Positions 42,123 to 51,741 are shown, counted from the stretch's first letter. The stretch: DNA of 64,000 nucleotides from Enterobacter sp. SA187 (GCF_001888805.2 NZ_CP019113.1:3534001-3598000), one strand, 5' to 3'. Notes: a model not told the origin generated them from the letters alone. Numbers and translations: made by a program.

Positions 42123-43175
42123 ATGCTCAATAAAAATTTATCATTTGGTAAGATTATGTTTCGATCGATTCAGATGCTTAGAGCTTTGGCTGTCTGGCTT
42201 GTCGTGCTACATCATGTCAAGCAGATTGTCTTTTCTGATGCCATTGGAATACCATTCATTGACCAAATTGCTCATAAAGGCGCAGCAGGGGTTGATCTTT
42301 TCTTTATCATCAGCGGCTTTATCATTTATCAGTCAATATATTCCCGCCATATAAGTGCTCAACAATTTGCCATCAACCGCATAATGCGAATAGTACCGGC
42401 ATACTGGCTGTTTACAGGCCTCGTTGCGCTGCTGGCAGTATATTTTGATGGCCTAATGTTTGCTACTTCTACAAATCCTGAGTTACTGATACGCAGTCTG
42501 CTTTTCATTCCTACAGAGCGTGCTGACATAATGGGTTATATCCCCTTCCTGACGGTAGGCTGGACTTTAAACTATGAGATGTTTTTCTACCTGCTGGCCT
42601 GTCTGGTCATTTTAATCTCTCGTGAGAGGTTTATAGTCTTAATTTCGTTAGTGATAATTTTTAGTTATGAATTCCTGAAACCTTCCCTGGCGCAAATGCC
42701 TTTTTATGGCAACGGTATGATGCTGGAATTTTTGCTGGGGATTTTTATAGCTGATTTTCACAAGAACGGGATGCTGGACCGAATTAACCCAATGATTCTG
42801 GCAAGTCTGTTGCTGGCCTCAATGATATTTATTTATAACAGGAAGGAAGACCACGATATACTATTCATAGGTATCCCGTGCGCTATCATTGTTGCAACAG
42901 CTATTGGCCTGGAAGCACAGATAAGTGAAAGCAAAGTGGTTAAATTTATTATAAGATTAGGCGATTATTCCTACTCTACTTATCTTTGCCACGTCATCAT
43001 CATTTGCAGTCTCCTGTACATATTCAGCGATTATAAATATTGCAAGTATATCGTATCTGCACTTTGTGTTCCCTTTACAATAGTTACTTCATACATAAGC
43101 TATAAGTATATCGAACGGCCAATAGGTAGTTTATCTAAGGTTATGCTCAGGAAAAGAACACCAGCGGTCGCCTGA
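42123..43175 (+). CDS. Acyltransferase family 3 membrane protein (sugar O-acetylase type)
   Basis: 350-aa multi-pass inner-membrane protein (about 10 helices) of the OafA/acyltransferase-3 family. The N-terminal motif reads FRSIQMLRALAVWLVVLHHV with the conserved His, followed by GVDLFFIISGFIIY and RIMRIVPAYW. Such proteins acetylate O-antigen, capsule or exopolysaccharide. The DNA is markedly AT-rich and codon use differs from the neighbours, with an AT-rich upstream region (41956-42122), suggesting horizontal acquisition. A start at 42156 (MFRSIQML) is equally plausible; neither has a strong ribosome-binding site. Polysaccharide target unknown. Confidence 0.85.
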   Translation: MLNKNLSFGKIMFRSIQMLRALAVWLVVLHHVKQIVFSDAIGIPFIDQIAHKGAAGVDLFFIISGFIIYQSIYSRHISAQQFAINRIMRIVPAYWLFTGLVALLAVYFDGLMFATSTNPELLIRSLLFIPTERADIMGYIPFLTVGWTLNYEMFFYLLACLVILISRERFIVLISLVIIFSYEFLKPSLAQMPFYGNGMMLEFLLGIFIADFHKNGMLDRINPMILASLLLASMIFIYNRKEDHDILFIGIPCAIIVATAIGLEAQISESKVVKFIIRLGDYSYSTYLCHVIIICSLLYIFSDYKYCKYIVSALCVPFTIVTSYISYKYIERPIGSLSKVMLRKRTPAVA

Positions 43176-43181
43176 GATCAT

Positions 43182-43212
43182 AAAGAGGCAGTTCGCAGTG
43201 AACTGCCTCTTT
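43182..43212. terminator. Bidirectional terminator between acyltransferase and beta-helix genes
   Basis: AAAGAGGCAGTTC and GAACTGCCTCTTT are perfect complements around a 5-base loop, placed between two convergent genes. Confidence 0.88.
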
Positions 43213-43240
43213 ATGCCATGATGCTTTCAATGGCGAATTG

Positions 43241-45054
43241 TCAGTAATCCCATTTAATTCCGGTTAACGAAGCGTGGGTAATTCCCTCGGGTAATGATCC
43301 GTCCTTTGTCCTCACGGTATCCATGATAGAGCATGGGAAAGATACAAGCTTCCCCGATACAATACCCATCATTGTCCTCCTGACGGGAAAAGAGGGCCGG
43401 AGAGATAATGGAAGCGAAACCATTGCGGCAGAAGTACCTGAAGATATAAAACCTTTAACTACGGCCCTGTATCCCTTAAGGCAAAACTCAAAGTTTTCAT
43501 TTCCTTCGCTTTGCACCCACCCTCCTGTCAGCGCCGGAGCCGAGCCGCCGAGGGTAGCAGTATCAAATTTTGGGCCAGTGAGGGCTGAGTATTTCTCATC
43601 ACCCACATAAATTTTACCAAGTTGCGTCATATAATAAAGGTTGCCTACAGACCACGCATCCAGAACATCAATATTTACACACGCATGATCAAGACTACGA
43701 ATAACTGCGCCAGTGATGTTTACTGCATACAGCGAAGTTATGTGAGTCTGCTGGGGGTTCATCTCGGGAGTAGCAATATAAACCGCATGTGCGCAATTAC
43801 TGACATTCATTGAGCCGATATTAATTCTGGATGCTGTAGTTGAACCTTCCACTATATAAGAGTATTCGCCCACTATTGTACCATCGAGTCCCATGCCATC
43901 TGTAGATATACTGGCAATTTGCACATCTTTTAATGGGACTAGTCCCCCAATATGCACATGCCACCTGGCACCGGATGCGCCAGTAAAGCCTATGAATATG
44001 GGACCAGTGAATGGCTTTGCGTTCGTATCAAGATCGATACCGTGAAGTGCCACCGCAGGGATAAACCAGGGCGAAGTTCCGCGCGGCTTTTGCCTGCAAT
44101 AATGGTCGATGACTTTCACATTGCCACAATCGGAGAAATTATCTGCTTTAATAATCAAACCATTCTGGCTTTGCGAATAAGTATAAATACCGGTAGCGGT
44201 AACATCGCAGGCCTTGATGATAATGCCATGATACCCACCAATCCCTGTAATATTATCAAGTCGTCCACCTGTATATCCTTCAGTAAGAACTGCGTGTCCG
44301 CGTGCTTCACTGTTATAAAGTAAACCTGTCACATTTTGTAAAATAAAATTGCGCTTTTGTGCAGTGCCTTTATGTGGGGCAGCAAATGCAAAAGCATCCC
44401 AGTCACCCCCGTCGGGATGAGAAGATGTAGTGATATCGGCTCCGGGGTATTTTTCATCGATATAATCTTTGCCGTTATCAAATCCGACATTTAAGGCATT
44501 AAAATTGTTTGCATAAACTTTGAATCTTCCACATAGCACTGAACCGCCTGTTAAACGACTGAGAGTGTTATTCCAGACAGGAGCTCGTTCACCAAGAATA
44601 CGAACATTATCTGTCCCCATGTAATCGGTTGTGGTATTCCAGCTTCCGGATTCCCAACGGCCAGCCGGAACGTAGACTGTTCCGCCATTTGTTAAAGCCG
44701 CAATAGCCGCTTTAAGGGAAGGATAATTCGCTATATTAACAGTGGGTAGCCTGCCGTAAAGGTCATTAAGAGCAGTCCCTACCGTTTTCGGTCCATAGGA
44801 TAGTTCAGAGCTGTAGCCGAATAAACCCGCACCGCTGTCACTGCTCAGTTCAGATCGCAGCGATGCGTCACTAACTTGATCCCAGGCTTCATTATGTATG
44901 CCCCCATCCCTTTCATGTGCTGGAACGGGGCGAACAACTTTGGGGAACTGGTTGTTCCACCTGGGAGATTCTCTGTTGAATTCGCAGAGCGAGCGCTGGT
45001 CAGCAGGGCCAACGGCGCTGCCATTTTCAGAAGGATCCTTCGGGATATAGCCAT
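43241..45054 (-). pseudogene. Frameshifted Tat-exported beta-helix (tailspike/polysaccharide lyase-like) protein
   Basis: The 5' part (ATG at 45054) encodes a twin-arginine signal, MAISRRILLKMAAPLALLTS, but stops at 44845. From about 44938 down to 43241 a second frame is open and reads as protein (IHNEAWDQVSDASLRSELSS, then NGGTVYVPAGRW typical of the pectate-lyase/tailspike fold, then repeated short beta-rungs). This second frame has no ATG, GTG or TTG before 44620, well inside the fold. One base added near the C5 run at 44901-44905 would join both parts into about 604 residues. I therefore call a single frameshift, either real inactivation or a sequencing error. Base composition is more AT-rich than in the core genes, like the acyltransferase beside it. 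Confidence 0.75.
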
Positions 45055-45235
45055 ATTTCAGTATTACCGGGATGTCATTTATCTTAATTCCCGAAATTTT
45101 ACTGACTATGTACCCATTTTTCCCTTATCCAGGTCAAGGTAATCATGGCTATATGAAACAAATTTCAGTTAAGGCGCTATCCAGAGTGCCAGCAACAGTC
45201 GAACTGAAGAAGTAAATACTTTGATGAGTAACCGT

Positions 45236-45682
45236 TTAATCCGCCCACTCCGGCTTATTCAAAATATGATCCTGCCAGTCATTCACTTCTGACTCTTTAA
45301 CCGCAATGTGACGCACGGAGATACGTTCGGCGTGCATTGCGGCTTTGGAGCCGGTACGCAGCGGATGCCAGACCGGCAGGCTCTTCCCTTCAGCGAGGAG
45401 TCGATAGGCGCAGCTCGGCGGCAGCCATTCGAAGGTTGGCAGATTATCGCGGGTCAGCTTGATGCAGTCCGGTTCAAATTCGAAACGGCGCTCATAGTTG
45501 CGGCACTGACAGGTTTTGATATTCAGTTGGCGACAGGCGACGTTGGTGAAATAGATTTCATCCGTGTCTTCATCCATCAGTTTGTGCAGGCAGCATTGCC
45601 CGCAGCCATCACACAGCGATTCCCACTCGGCGTCGGTCATCTGCTCAAGTGTTTTGCTTTGCCAGAAAGGAGTGTCAGTCAT
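45236..45682 (-). CDS. ycgN: YcgN, UPF0260 cysteine-cluster protein
   Basis: 148-aa cytoplasmic protein of the YkgJ/YcgN cysteine-cluster type: CDGCGQCCLHKL, VACRQLNIKTCQCRNYERR and EPDCIKL hold eight cysteines that probably ligate a metal or Fe-S centre. Function unknown. The ATG at 45682 (MTDTPFWQSK) fits the E. coli protein (153 aa); the longer frame to 45769 is not supported by homology. Same strand and order as E. coli ycgN-ycgM-ycgL. Confidence 0.9.
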   Translation of the reverse strand: MTDTPFWQSKTLEQMTDAEWESLCDGCGQCCLHKLMDEDTDEIYFTNVACRQLNIKTCQCRNYERRFEFEPDCIKLTRDNLPTFEWLPPSCAYRLLAEGKSLPVWHPLRTGSKAAMHAERISVRHIAVKESEVNDWQDHILNKPEWAD

Positions 45683-45776
45683 AAGCGGATCCGCCAGTAG
45701 GAAATCAAGCTGCACCTTATAACCAGTCAGGCTCGTTGATGCAAGCTTTGCCGCCCTTGCGGACGGCATTTCGCAT

Positions 45777-46436
45777 TTAAAGTACGCGGGTATTGATGGT
45801 TAACCCGTTGAGGCTCACTTCCAGCGCATCGCCGCTGTGCAGCGGGCCGACGCCTTCCGGCGTGCCGGTGAGGATAATATCCCCGGCGCGTAAGGTGAAA
45901 AACCGGCTCATGTAGGCGATGAGCGGCACGATTTTGTGGATCATGTCGGCCGTCGTTCCCTGCTGGCGCACGTCACCGTTTACTTTCAGGCTGAGCGGGG
46001 TGTTTTGCGGATCGCCCTGGAATTCTGCCGCCGGGATAAAACCGGAAATCGGGCAGGAATTATCAAAGCCTTTCGCTTTTTCCCACGGCTGCCCCGCTTT
46101 CTTCATCTGCCCCTGAATATCACGCAATGTCAGATCGAGCGCCACGCCGTACCCGGCGATCGCCTGTTCGACGTGCGCTTCGCTCGCCTGACGCAGCGTG
46201 GCGCCAATCAGCACTGCCAGTTCAACTTCATGATGCACCGATCCCAGTCCCTGCGGCAGCGCCAGCGGCTGGCGCAGATCGCAAAGCGCGGTTTCCGGTT
46301 TGATAAACAACACCGGCTCCGTCGGGGTGGCGCTGCCCATCTCCTGGATGTGCTTTGCGTAATTGCTGCCGACGCAGACAACTTTACTGACCGGCATTTC
46401 CAGCAGTGCGCCCTGCCAGTGATGATGTTGATACAT
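45777..46436 (-). CDS. ycgM: YcgM, fumarylacetoacetate hydrolase family protein
   Basis: 219-aa FAH-fold enzyme, same length as E. coli YcgM. Metal and catalytic residues lie in GSVHHEVELAVLIG (ExE) and ALDLTLRDIQGQMK (D), and the lid histidine in GTTADMIHKIVPLIA is present. Family members hydrolyse or isomerise 2,4-dioxo acids and oxaloacetate-type substrates; the physiological substrate of YcgM is not established to my knowledge. Confidence 0.92.
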   Translation of the reverse strand: MYQHHHWQGALLEMPVSKVVCVGSNYAKHIQEMGSATPTEPVLFIKPETALCDLRQPLALPQGLGSVHHEVELAVLIGATLRQASEAHVEQAIAGYGVALDLTLRDIQGQMKKAGQPWEKAKGFDNSCPISGFIPAAEFQGDPQNTPLSLKVNGDVRQQGTTADMIHKIVPLIAYMSRFFTLRAGDIILTGTPEGVGPLHSGDALEVSLNGLTINTRVL

Positions 46437-46473
46437 GAGTTCCCCCTGAGTAACACCCTGAACGCGTAAGAAA

Positions 46474-46749
46474 TTAACCTTTTCCGTTGCTCGCCAGATG
46501 TTGTTTCAGCAAATCTTCCGGCGGCGGTGGCAACTGCAAATAATAGCCCTGCGTCTTCAGCGCTTCTTTCACTTTTTCCAGATCGGCGTTGACCAGTTTT
46601 TTACGCCCGTCGAGGGGTAAGAGCATCGCCAGTTGCGGTTTACCGAACCCCTGCATCAGGGCTTCAGGCACGCGGGAAAAATCGTCTTTTTTTTCAACGT
46701 AAAGGTAGGTCTGTTCACGCCGTGGGCTTTTGTAGATCACACAAAACAT
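46474..46749 (-). CDS. ycgL: YcgL-domain protein
   Basis: 91-aa protein with the conserved core MFCVIYKSPRREQTYLYVEK, QLAMLLPLDGRKKLVNAD and GYYLQLPPPPEDLLKQHL. Cytoplasmic, function unknown. Always next to the min operon in enterobacteria; here it is divergent from minC across 122 bases. Confidence 0.92.
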   Translation of the reverse strand: MFCVIYKSPRREQTYLYVEKKDDFSRVPEALMQGFGKPQLAMLLPLDGRKKLVNADLEKVKEALKTQGYYLQLPPPPEDLLKQHLASNGKG

Positions 46750-46871
46750 TCTTTTGCTCTTATTTGTCGGGAGGTCACTTGCCTCAATATAATCCTGACT
46801 ATAACATGCCTTCTGGTCTTCGGAATATTACCCGCTGTACGGGTGATAATAGCAAATTGAGTAAGGTCAGG

Positions 46872-47573
46872 ATGTCAAACACGCCCATCGAGCTAAAAGG
46901 CAGTAGCTTCACCTTATCAGTGGTTCATTTGCATGATGCAAAGCCCGAGGTTATTCGTCAGGCGTTGAAAGACAAAATCGCTCAGGCTCCCGCGTTTTTA
47001 CAACATGCGCCGGTTGTAATTAACGTCGCTGATGTGGAAGGCAATATTTCCTGGGCCACGCTGCAAAAGGTGATCGCCAGTACCGGTTTGCGCGTGGTGG
47101 GGATCAGCGGCTGCAAAGATGCCGCCCTGAAAGCCGAAATCGAACAAGCAGGCCTGCCGTTACTGACGGAAGGCAAGGAGCAGGCGGTACGTCAGGCCCC
47201 TGCCCCCGTTGCAGTGGTGGAAGAACCTGCTGTTGCGCCCCACACCATTTCACGGTTGATAGATACGCCGGTGCGTTCCGGGCAACGTATTTATGCACCT
47301 AACTCTGATTTGATTGTTACCAGTCATGTCAGCGCAGGTGCAGAACTGATTGCCGATGGCAATATTCATATCTACGGCATGATGCGTGGACGCGCGCTGG
47401 CAGGCGCCAGCGGCGATCGTGAGGCACAAATTTTCTGTACCCATCTCACCGCGGAACTGGTTTCTATCGCGGGGGAATACTGGCTGAGCGAGAACATCCC
47501 GGCCGAATTTTATGGCAAAGCGGCGCGTCTGTTGATTGCAGATAACGCTTTGACTGTTCAACCATTGAACTAA
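46872..47573 (+). CDS. minC: MinC, septum-site inhibitor
   Basis: 233-aa inhibitor of FtsZ assembly. N-terminal FtsZ-inhibitory domain (about 1-105), linker rich in Ala/Pro/Val, then the C-terminal beta-helix that binds MinD (SGQRIYAPNSDLIVTSHVSAG, IHIYGMMRGRALAGASGD). Start at 46872 (MSNTPIELKGSSF) by homology to E. coli, with AGGTCAGG upstream. First gene of minCDE. Confidence 0.97.
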   Translation: MSNTPIELKGSSFTLSVVHLHDAKPEVIRQALKDKIAQAPAFLQHAPVVINVADVEGNISWATLQKVIASTGLRVVGISGCKDAALKAEIEQAGLPLLTEGKEQAVRQAPAPVAVVEEPAVAPHTISRLIDTPVRSGQRIYAPNSDLIVTSHVSAGAELIADGNIHIYGMMRGRALAGASGDREAQIFCTHLTAELVSIAGEYWLSENIPAEFYGKAARLLIADNALTVQPLN

Positions 47574-47596
47574 GCCCTTTTTAACAAGGAACTCCT

Positions 47597-48409
47597 ATGG
47601 CACGCATTATTGTTGTTACTTCGGGTAAAGGGGGCGTCGGCAAGACCACCTCCAGCGCGGCCATCGCGACAGGTTTAGCCCAGAAGGGAAAGAAAACCGT
47701 CGTTATCGATTTTGATATCGGCCTGCGTAACCTTGATCTGATCATGGGTTGCGAACGCCGCGTTGTATACGATTTCGTTAACGTTATTCAGGGCGATGCG
47801 ACGTTAAATCAGGCACTTATCAAAGATAAGCGTACTGAAAACCTGTTCATCCTGCCGGCATCGCAGACGCGTGATAAAGACGCGCTGACCCGTGAAGGCG
47901 TGGAAAAAGTGCTCGACGATCTGCAGAAAATGGACTTCGATTTTATCGTCTGTGATTCACCGGCAGGTATCGAAACCGGCGCGCTGATGGCGCTTTATTT
48001 CGCTGATGAAGCCATTATCACCACCAACCCGGAAGTCTCTTCCGTGCGCGACTCTGACCGTATTCTGGGCATTCTGGCGTCAAAATCGCGCCGTGCGGAA
48101 CAGGGCAAGGAGCCAATCAAGGAGCATTTGTTGCTGACCCGCTACAATCCGGGCCGCGTCAGCAAAGGCGATATGTTGAGCATGGAAGACGTGCTGGAAA
48201 TTCTGCGTATCAAGCTGGTTGGCGTGATCCCGGAAGACCAGTCGGTGCTGCGCGCCTCCAACCAGGGCGAGCCGGTGATCCTGGATGCCGCGTCAGACGC
48301 GGGCAAGGCCTATGCAGATACGGTGGAACGTCTGTTGGGAGAAGATCGTCCTTTCCGCTTCATAGAAGAAGAGAAGAAAGGTTTCCTCAAACGCCTGTTC
48401 GGAGGATAA
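47597..48409 (+). CDS. minD: MinD, membrane-associated ATPase
   Basis: 270-aa ParA/MinD ATPase that carries MinC to the membrane and oscillates with MinE. Deviant Walker A SGKGGVGKTT (Lys11 and Lys16), switch DFDIGLRNLD and DSPAGIE, and the C-terminal amphipathic membrane-targeting helix EKKGFLKRLFGG are all intact. Same length as E. coli; 23 bases after minC. Confidence 0.98.
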   Translation: MARIIVVTSGKGGVGKTTSSAAIATGLAQKGKKTVVIDFDIGLRNLDLIMGCERRVVYDFVNVIQGDATLNQALIKDKRTENLFILPASQTRDKDALTREGVEKVLDDLQKMDFDFIVCDSPAGIETGALMALYFADEAIITTNPEVSSVRDSDRILGILASKSRRAEQGKEPIKEHLLLTRYNPGRVSKGDMLSMEDVLEILRIKLVGVIPEDQSVLRASNQGEPVILDAASDAGKAYADTVERLLGEDRPFRFIEEEKKGFLKRLFGG

Positions 48410-48412
48410 ATT

Positions 48413-48679
48413 ATGGCTTTACTCGACTTTTTTCTCTCACGAAAGAAAAGTACCGCCAACATCGCGAAAGAACGTTTACAGATTATCGTTGCCGAGCGTC
48501 GCCGTAGCGATGCTGAACCTCACTACTTACCGCAGCTGAGAAAGGACATTCTCGAAGTCATTTGCCGCTATGTGCAGATCGATCCGGAAATGGTCTCGGT
48601 GCAACTGGAACAGCGTGATGGCGATATTTCTATTCTGGAGCTGAACGTGACGCTACCGGAAACAGAAGACAGTAAATAA
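48413..48679 (+). CDS. minE: MinE, topological specificity factor
   Basis: 88-aa activator of MinD ATPase. The N-terminal membrane/MinD-binding part (MALLDFFLSRKKSTANIAKE) and the C-terminal dimerisation domain (YLPQLRKDILEVICRYVQID) are both present. Starts 3 bases after minD and ends the operon at a terminator. Confidence 0.97.
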   Translation: MALLDFFLSRKKSTANIAKERLQIIVAERRRSDAEPHYLPQLRKDILEVICRYVQIDPEMVSVQLEQRDGDISILELNVTLPETEDSK

Positions 48680-48710
48680 ATCTCTCTTACTGGTTAAAAT
48701 ATCAGAGATA

Positions 48711-48739
48711 AAAAAGGCAGCCTTAACGCTGCCTTTTTA
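48711..48739. terminator. Terminator between minE and rnd
   Basis: AAAAAGGCAGC and GCTGCCTTTTT form a perfect hairpin with a 6-base loop between convergent genes. Confidence 0.9.
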
Positions 48740-48786
48740 TTTATCTGCCAAAAAACCCTGTAATTAATTACAGGGGTAATGAAAGA

Positions 48787-49914
48787 TCACCGCGGATATT
48801 CTTTTAGCAGCACGTTAAGTTTTGGCGCCATTAAATCGCCGCGCCAGCCGGAAATTAATTCAGGCTGCACGCTTTGCGGTTTTAACTGCCAGTGCCAGTT
48901 GAGCAGCTGATTAATCTGGCGACGGGAAGCCAGCAGTTCGGCGCTGACGCCGCTTTCCGTACTGACCTCCTGTACCAGCGCTTTGATGGCTTTAAACGCC
49001 TTGCGGTAGCCCGGCATATCCACCAGATTCACCAGCGGCTCAGGTAGCGCCTCCTCCGGCAATTCCTGCGCTTTCGCCACCAGCGCCAGCAGGGTTTTAC
49101 CGTGGAAGCGGATCTCGCTGCCTGACAAGCCAATGCTGTCCAGCTCGCCCATGCTACCGGGCATATAACGCGCCACGGCCCACAGGTGCTCTTCACGTAC
49201 CACGAAGTTTACCGCCAGATCGCGCTCACGCGCTTTACGCAGACGCCAGTCCGCCAGCAGACGCAGACAGGCCAGTTGACGGGTGCGCAGCTGCCAGGCG
49301 TTGCTGATGTCGCGCCATGCCTCCTCAGGGGCCAGCACTTCCTGGCGGCGCTGCTGCATCAGGCGGCACTCGTCCAGCGCGGCGGGCAGCCAGCCTGCGG
49401 TTTCGGCTTCCGCCATCAGTTTGTGGGCGATGGGTAACAGGTACCAGACATCCGCCGCCGCATAGATGCACTGACGCTCCGTTAACGGACGCGCCAGCCA
49501 GTCAGTGCGGGATTCGCTTTTATCCAGCGCCGTGCCGGTATACTCCTCTACCATCGCGGCAAAGCCCCATGACATCGGGCGTCCGCTGAAGGCAGCGAGG
49601 ATCTGCGTGTCGATCAGCGGTTCCGGCAGTTCGCCAAAGACGTTGAGGAACACTTCCAGATCTTCGCTACCCGCATGCAGGAATTTGGTGATGCTGCGAT
49701 CCTGTAACAGCGCGCGGAACGGCGTCCAGTCGGTGATGGTCAGCGGATCGATCAGCGATACCTGCTCGCCGTCAAACATTTGGATCAGGCCAAGCTGCGG
49801 ATAGTAGGTACGGGTACGGACAAATTCGGTATCAAGGGCGATAGCGGGAAACGCACGCGCGGCGTCGCTCATGGCGGCCAGCGCGTCGTTGGTGGTAATC
49901 ATCTGGTAATTCAA
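48787..49914 (-). CDS. rnd: RNase D
   Basis: 375-aa 3'-5' exoribonuclease that trims tRNA and other stable RNAs. DEDD exonuclease motifs include ALDTEFVR and FLHAGSEDLEVF; HRDC domains follow (LADWRLRKARERD, FKAIKALVQEV). The TTG at 49914 gives LNYQMITTND at the start and exactly the E. coli length; E. coli rnd is also known to initiate at UUG, which limits expression. A longer frame from 49941 would run into the fadD terminator. minE is on its other side, unlike E. coli. Confidence 0.96.
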   Translation of the reverse strand: MNYQMITTNDALAAMSDAARAFPAIALDTEFVRTRTYYPQLGLIQMFDGEQVSLIDPLTITDWTPFRALLQDRSITKFLHAGSEDLEVFLNVFGELPEPLIDTQILAAFSGRPMSWGFAAMVEEYTGTALDKSESRTDWLARPLTERQCIYAAADVWYLLPIAHKLMAEAETAGWLPAALDECRLMQQRRQEVLAPEEAWRDISNAWQLRTRQLACLRLLADWRLRKARERDLAVNFVVREEHLWAVARYMPGSMGELDSIGLSGSEIRFHGKTLLALVAKAQELPEEALPEPLVNLVDMPGYRKAFKAIKALVQEVSTESGVSAELLASRRQINQLLNWHWQLKPQSVQPELISGWRGDLMAPKLNVLLKEYPR

Positions 49915-49941
49915 ATCAGGTTCTCTCAGGTTTGCGCCCAT

Positions 49942-49964
49942 AAAAAACGCCGGCTAACCGGCGT
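49942..49964 (-). terminator. fadD terminator
   Basis: Minus strand CGCCGG, a TTAG loop, CCGGCG and six T residues, 20 bases after the fadD stop and just before the rnd start. Confidence 0.88.
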
Positions 49965-49983
49965 CGGGCGACTTACTCAAAGC

Positions 49984-51669
49984 TCAGACTTTATTGTCCA
50001 CTTTGGCGCGGGCTTCGTCACGCAATTCTCGTCGCAAAATCTTGCCAACGTTGGATTTCGGCAGTTCATCGCGGAATTCCACCAGTTTTGGCACTTTGTA
50101 GCCGGTAAGCTGACGACGGCAGAAGGTTATCAGCGCCTCACCGGTGAGCGCCGGATCTTTCCTGACCACAAAGAGTTTGACCGTTTCACCGCTGTTGCCG
50201 GAGGGTACTCCCACCGCCGCCACTTCCAGCACGCCGGGATGCTGCATGACCACGTCTTCAATTTCGTTAGGGTAAACGTTGAAGCCGGAGACCAGGATCA
50301 TATCTTTTTTACGATCGACAATACGCAGGAAGCCTTCGTCGTCCATCACCGCAATGTCGCCGGTGAGTAACCAGCCGTCTTTGAGGATCTGATCGGTATC
50401 GGCAGGACGCTGCCAGTAACCAAGCATCACCTGCGGGCCTTTAATGCACAGCTCGCCAGGCTGACCGTGCTCGACTTCGTTGCCTTCATCGTCGATCAGT
50501 TTGGCTTCGGTGGACGGCACCGGCAGACCAATGCTGCCGCTGTGATAATCAATGTCGTGCGGGTTGACGCTCACCAGCGGCGAGCACTCGGTCAGCCCGT
50601 AGCCTTCCAGCAGGTATTGTCCGGTCAGCTTCACCCAGCGCTCGGCCACCGCCTGTTGTACCGGCATGCCGCCGCCCGCGGAGAGATGCAGAGAGGAGAA
50701 GTCCAGCTGCTGGAACTCTTTGTTATTGAGCAGCGCGTTAAACAGCGTATTGACGCCGGTCATCGCGGTGAAGGGATATTTCGCCAGCTCTTTCACCAGC
50801 CCCGGAATATCGCGCGGGTTGGTGATCAGCAGGTTCTGGCCGCCCAGCTCGATAAACAGCAGGCAGTTCATGGTCAGCGCAAAGATGTGGTACAGCGGCA
50901 GCGCCGTTACGACCAGCTCTTTACCGCGATGCAGCAGCGGGCCGTAGGTGGCATTCACCTGTTCGAGGTTGGCGAGCATATTGCGGTGCGTCAGCATCGC
51001 GCCTTTCGCCACGCCGGTGGTGCCGCCGGTGTACTGTAAAAACGCCAGATCGTCAGTCACCACTTCCGGCTTGATGTACTGCATCCGGTAGCCGTTGTGC
51101 AGCGCCTGGCGAAACGAAATCGCATCCGGCAGGTGATATTTCGGCACCAGCTTTTTGATGTATTTGACCACGAAATTCACCAGCGTGCCCTTCGCCGGGG
51201 AGAGCTGATCGCCCATACGCGTCAGGATGACGTGCTGGACCTGGGTTTTTTCCACCACTTTTTCCAGCGTGTGAGCAAAGTTGGAGACGATAACAATCGC
51301 CGCCGCGCCGCTGTCATTAAGCTGATGCTCCAGCTCGCGCGGGGTGTACAGCGGGTTGACGTTCACCACCACCATACCGGCGCGCAGAATGCCGAACAGC
51401 GCCACCGGATATTGCAGCAGGTTAGGCATCATCAGCGCCACGCGATCGCCCTTCTTCAGCCCCAGCCCCTGCTGGAGATAAGCGGCAAACGCCCGGCTAC
51501 GCTCTTCGAGTTTGCGGAAGGTCATCACCTCCCCCATATTCACGAAGGCAGGTTGATCGGCATAACGCGCCGTGGAGTGTTCAAACAGCTCTACCAGTGA
51601 CTGGTAGCGGTCGGGGTTGATCTCTGCTGGCACATCGGCGGGATAACGGTTAAGCCAAACCTTCTTCAA
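49984..51669 (-). CDS. fadD: FadD, long-chain fatty acid-CoA ligase
   Basis: 561-aa membrane-associated acyl-CoA synthetase that activates exogenous fatty acids with ATP and CoA. AMP-binding signatures are YTGGTTGVAKGAMLTH, YGLTECSPLVSVN, WLLTGDIAVMDDEGF and the C-terminal lysine motif LPKSNVGKILRREL. The start is TTG at 51669 (KKVWLNRYPADVP next), with AGAGGT upstream; E. coli fadD likewise uses TTG and is 561 aa. A FadR operator lies in the promoter region, linking it to fadR in this window. Confidence 0.97.
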   Translation of the reverse strand: MKKVWLNRYPADVPAEINPDRYQSLVELFEHSTARYADQPAFVNMGEVMTFRKLEERSRAFAAYLQQGLGLKKGDRVALMMPNLLQYPVALFGILRAGMVVVNVNPLYTPRELEHQLNDSGAAAIVIVSNFAHTLEKVVEKTQVQHVILTRMGDQLSPAKGTLVNFVVKYIKKLVPKYHLPDAISFRQALHNGYRMQYIKPEVVTDDLAFLQYTGGTTGVAKGAMLTHRNMLANLEQVNATYGPLLHRGKELVVTALPLYHIFALTMNCLLFIELGGQNLLITNPRDIPGLVKELAKYPFTAMTGVNTLFNALLNNKEFQQLDFSSLHLSAGGGMPVQQAVAERWVKLTGQYLLEGYGLTECSPLVSVNPHDIDYHSGSIGLPVPSTEAKLIDDEGNEVEHGQPGELCIKGPQVMLGYWQRPADTDQILKDGWLLTGDIAVMDDEGFLRIVDRKKDMILVSGFNVYPNEIEDVVMQHPGVLEVAAVGVPSGNSGETVKLFVVRKDPALTGEALITFCRRQLTGYKVPKLVEFRDELPKSNVGKILRRELRDEARAKVDNKV

Positions 51670-51741
51670 TGCATCACCTCTGAAATGAGTATTTGTCGTC
51701 ATCGCAACCCCGGATAATAAACAAGTCGTTAACATTATATT

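Noticed and set aside
43241..44620. Intact 459-aa gene starting at 44620
   Set aside because: The frame is open and protein-like for about 100 codons upstream of that ATG, there is no ribosome-binding site, and the N-terminal fold would be truncated.
45155..45217. A 20-codon frame on the plus strand (MKQISVKALSRVPATVELKK)
   Set aside because: Very short and no recognisable relative; upstream AAGG is too far from the ATG. Not enough to call a gene.
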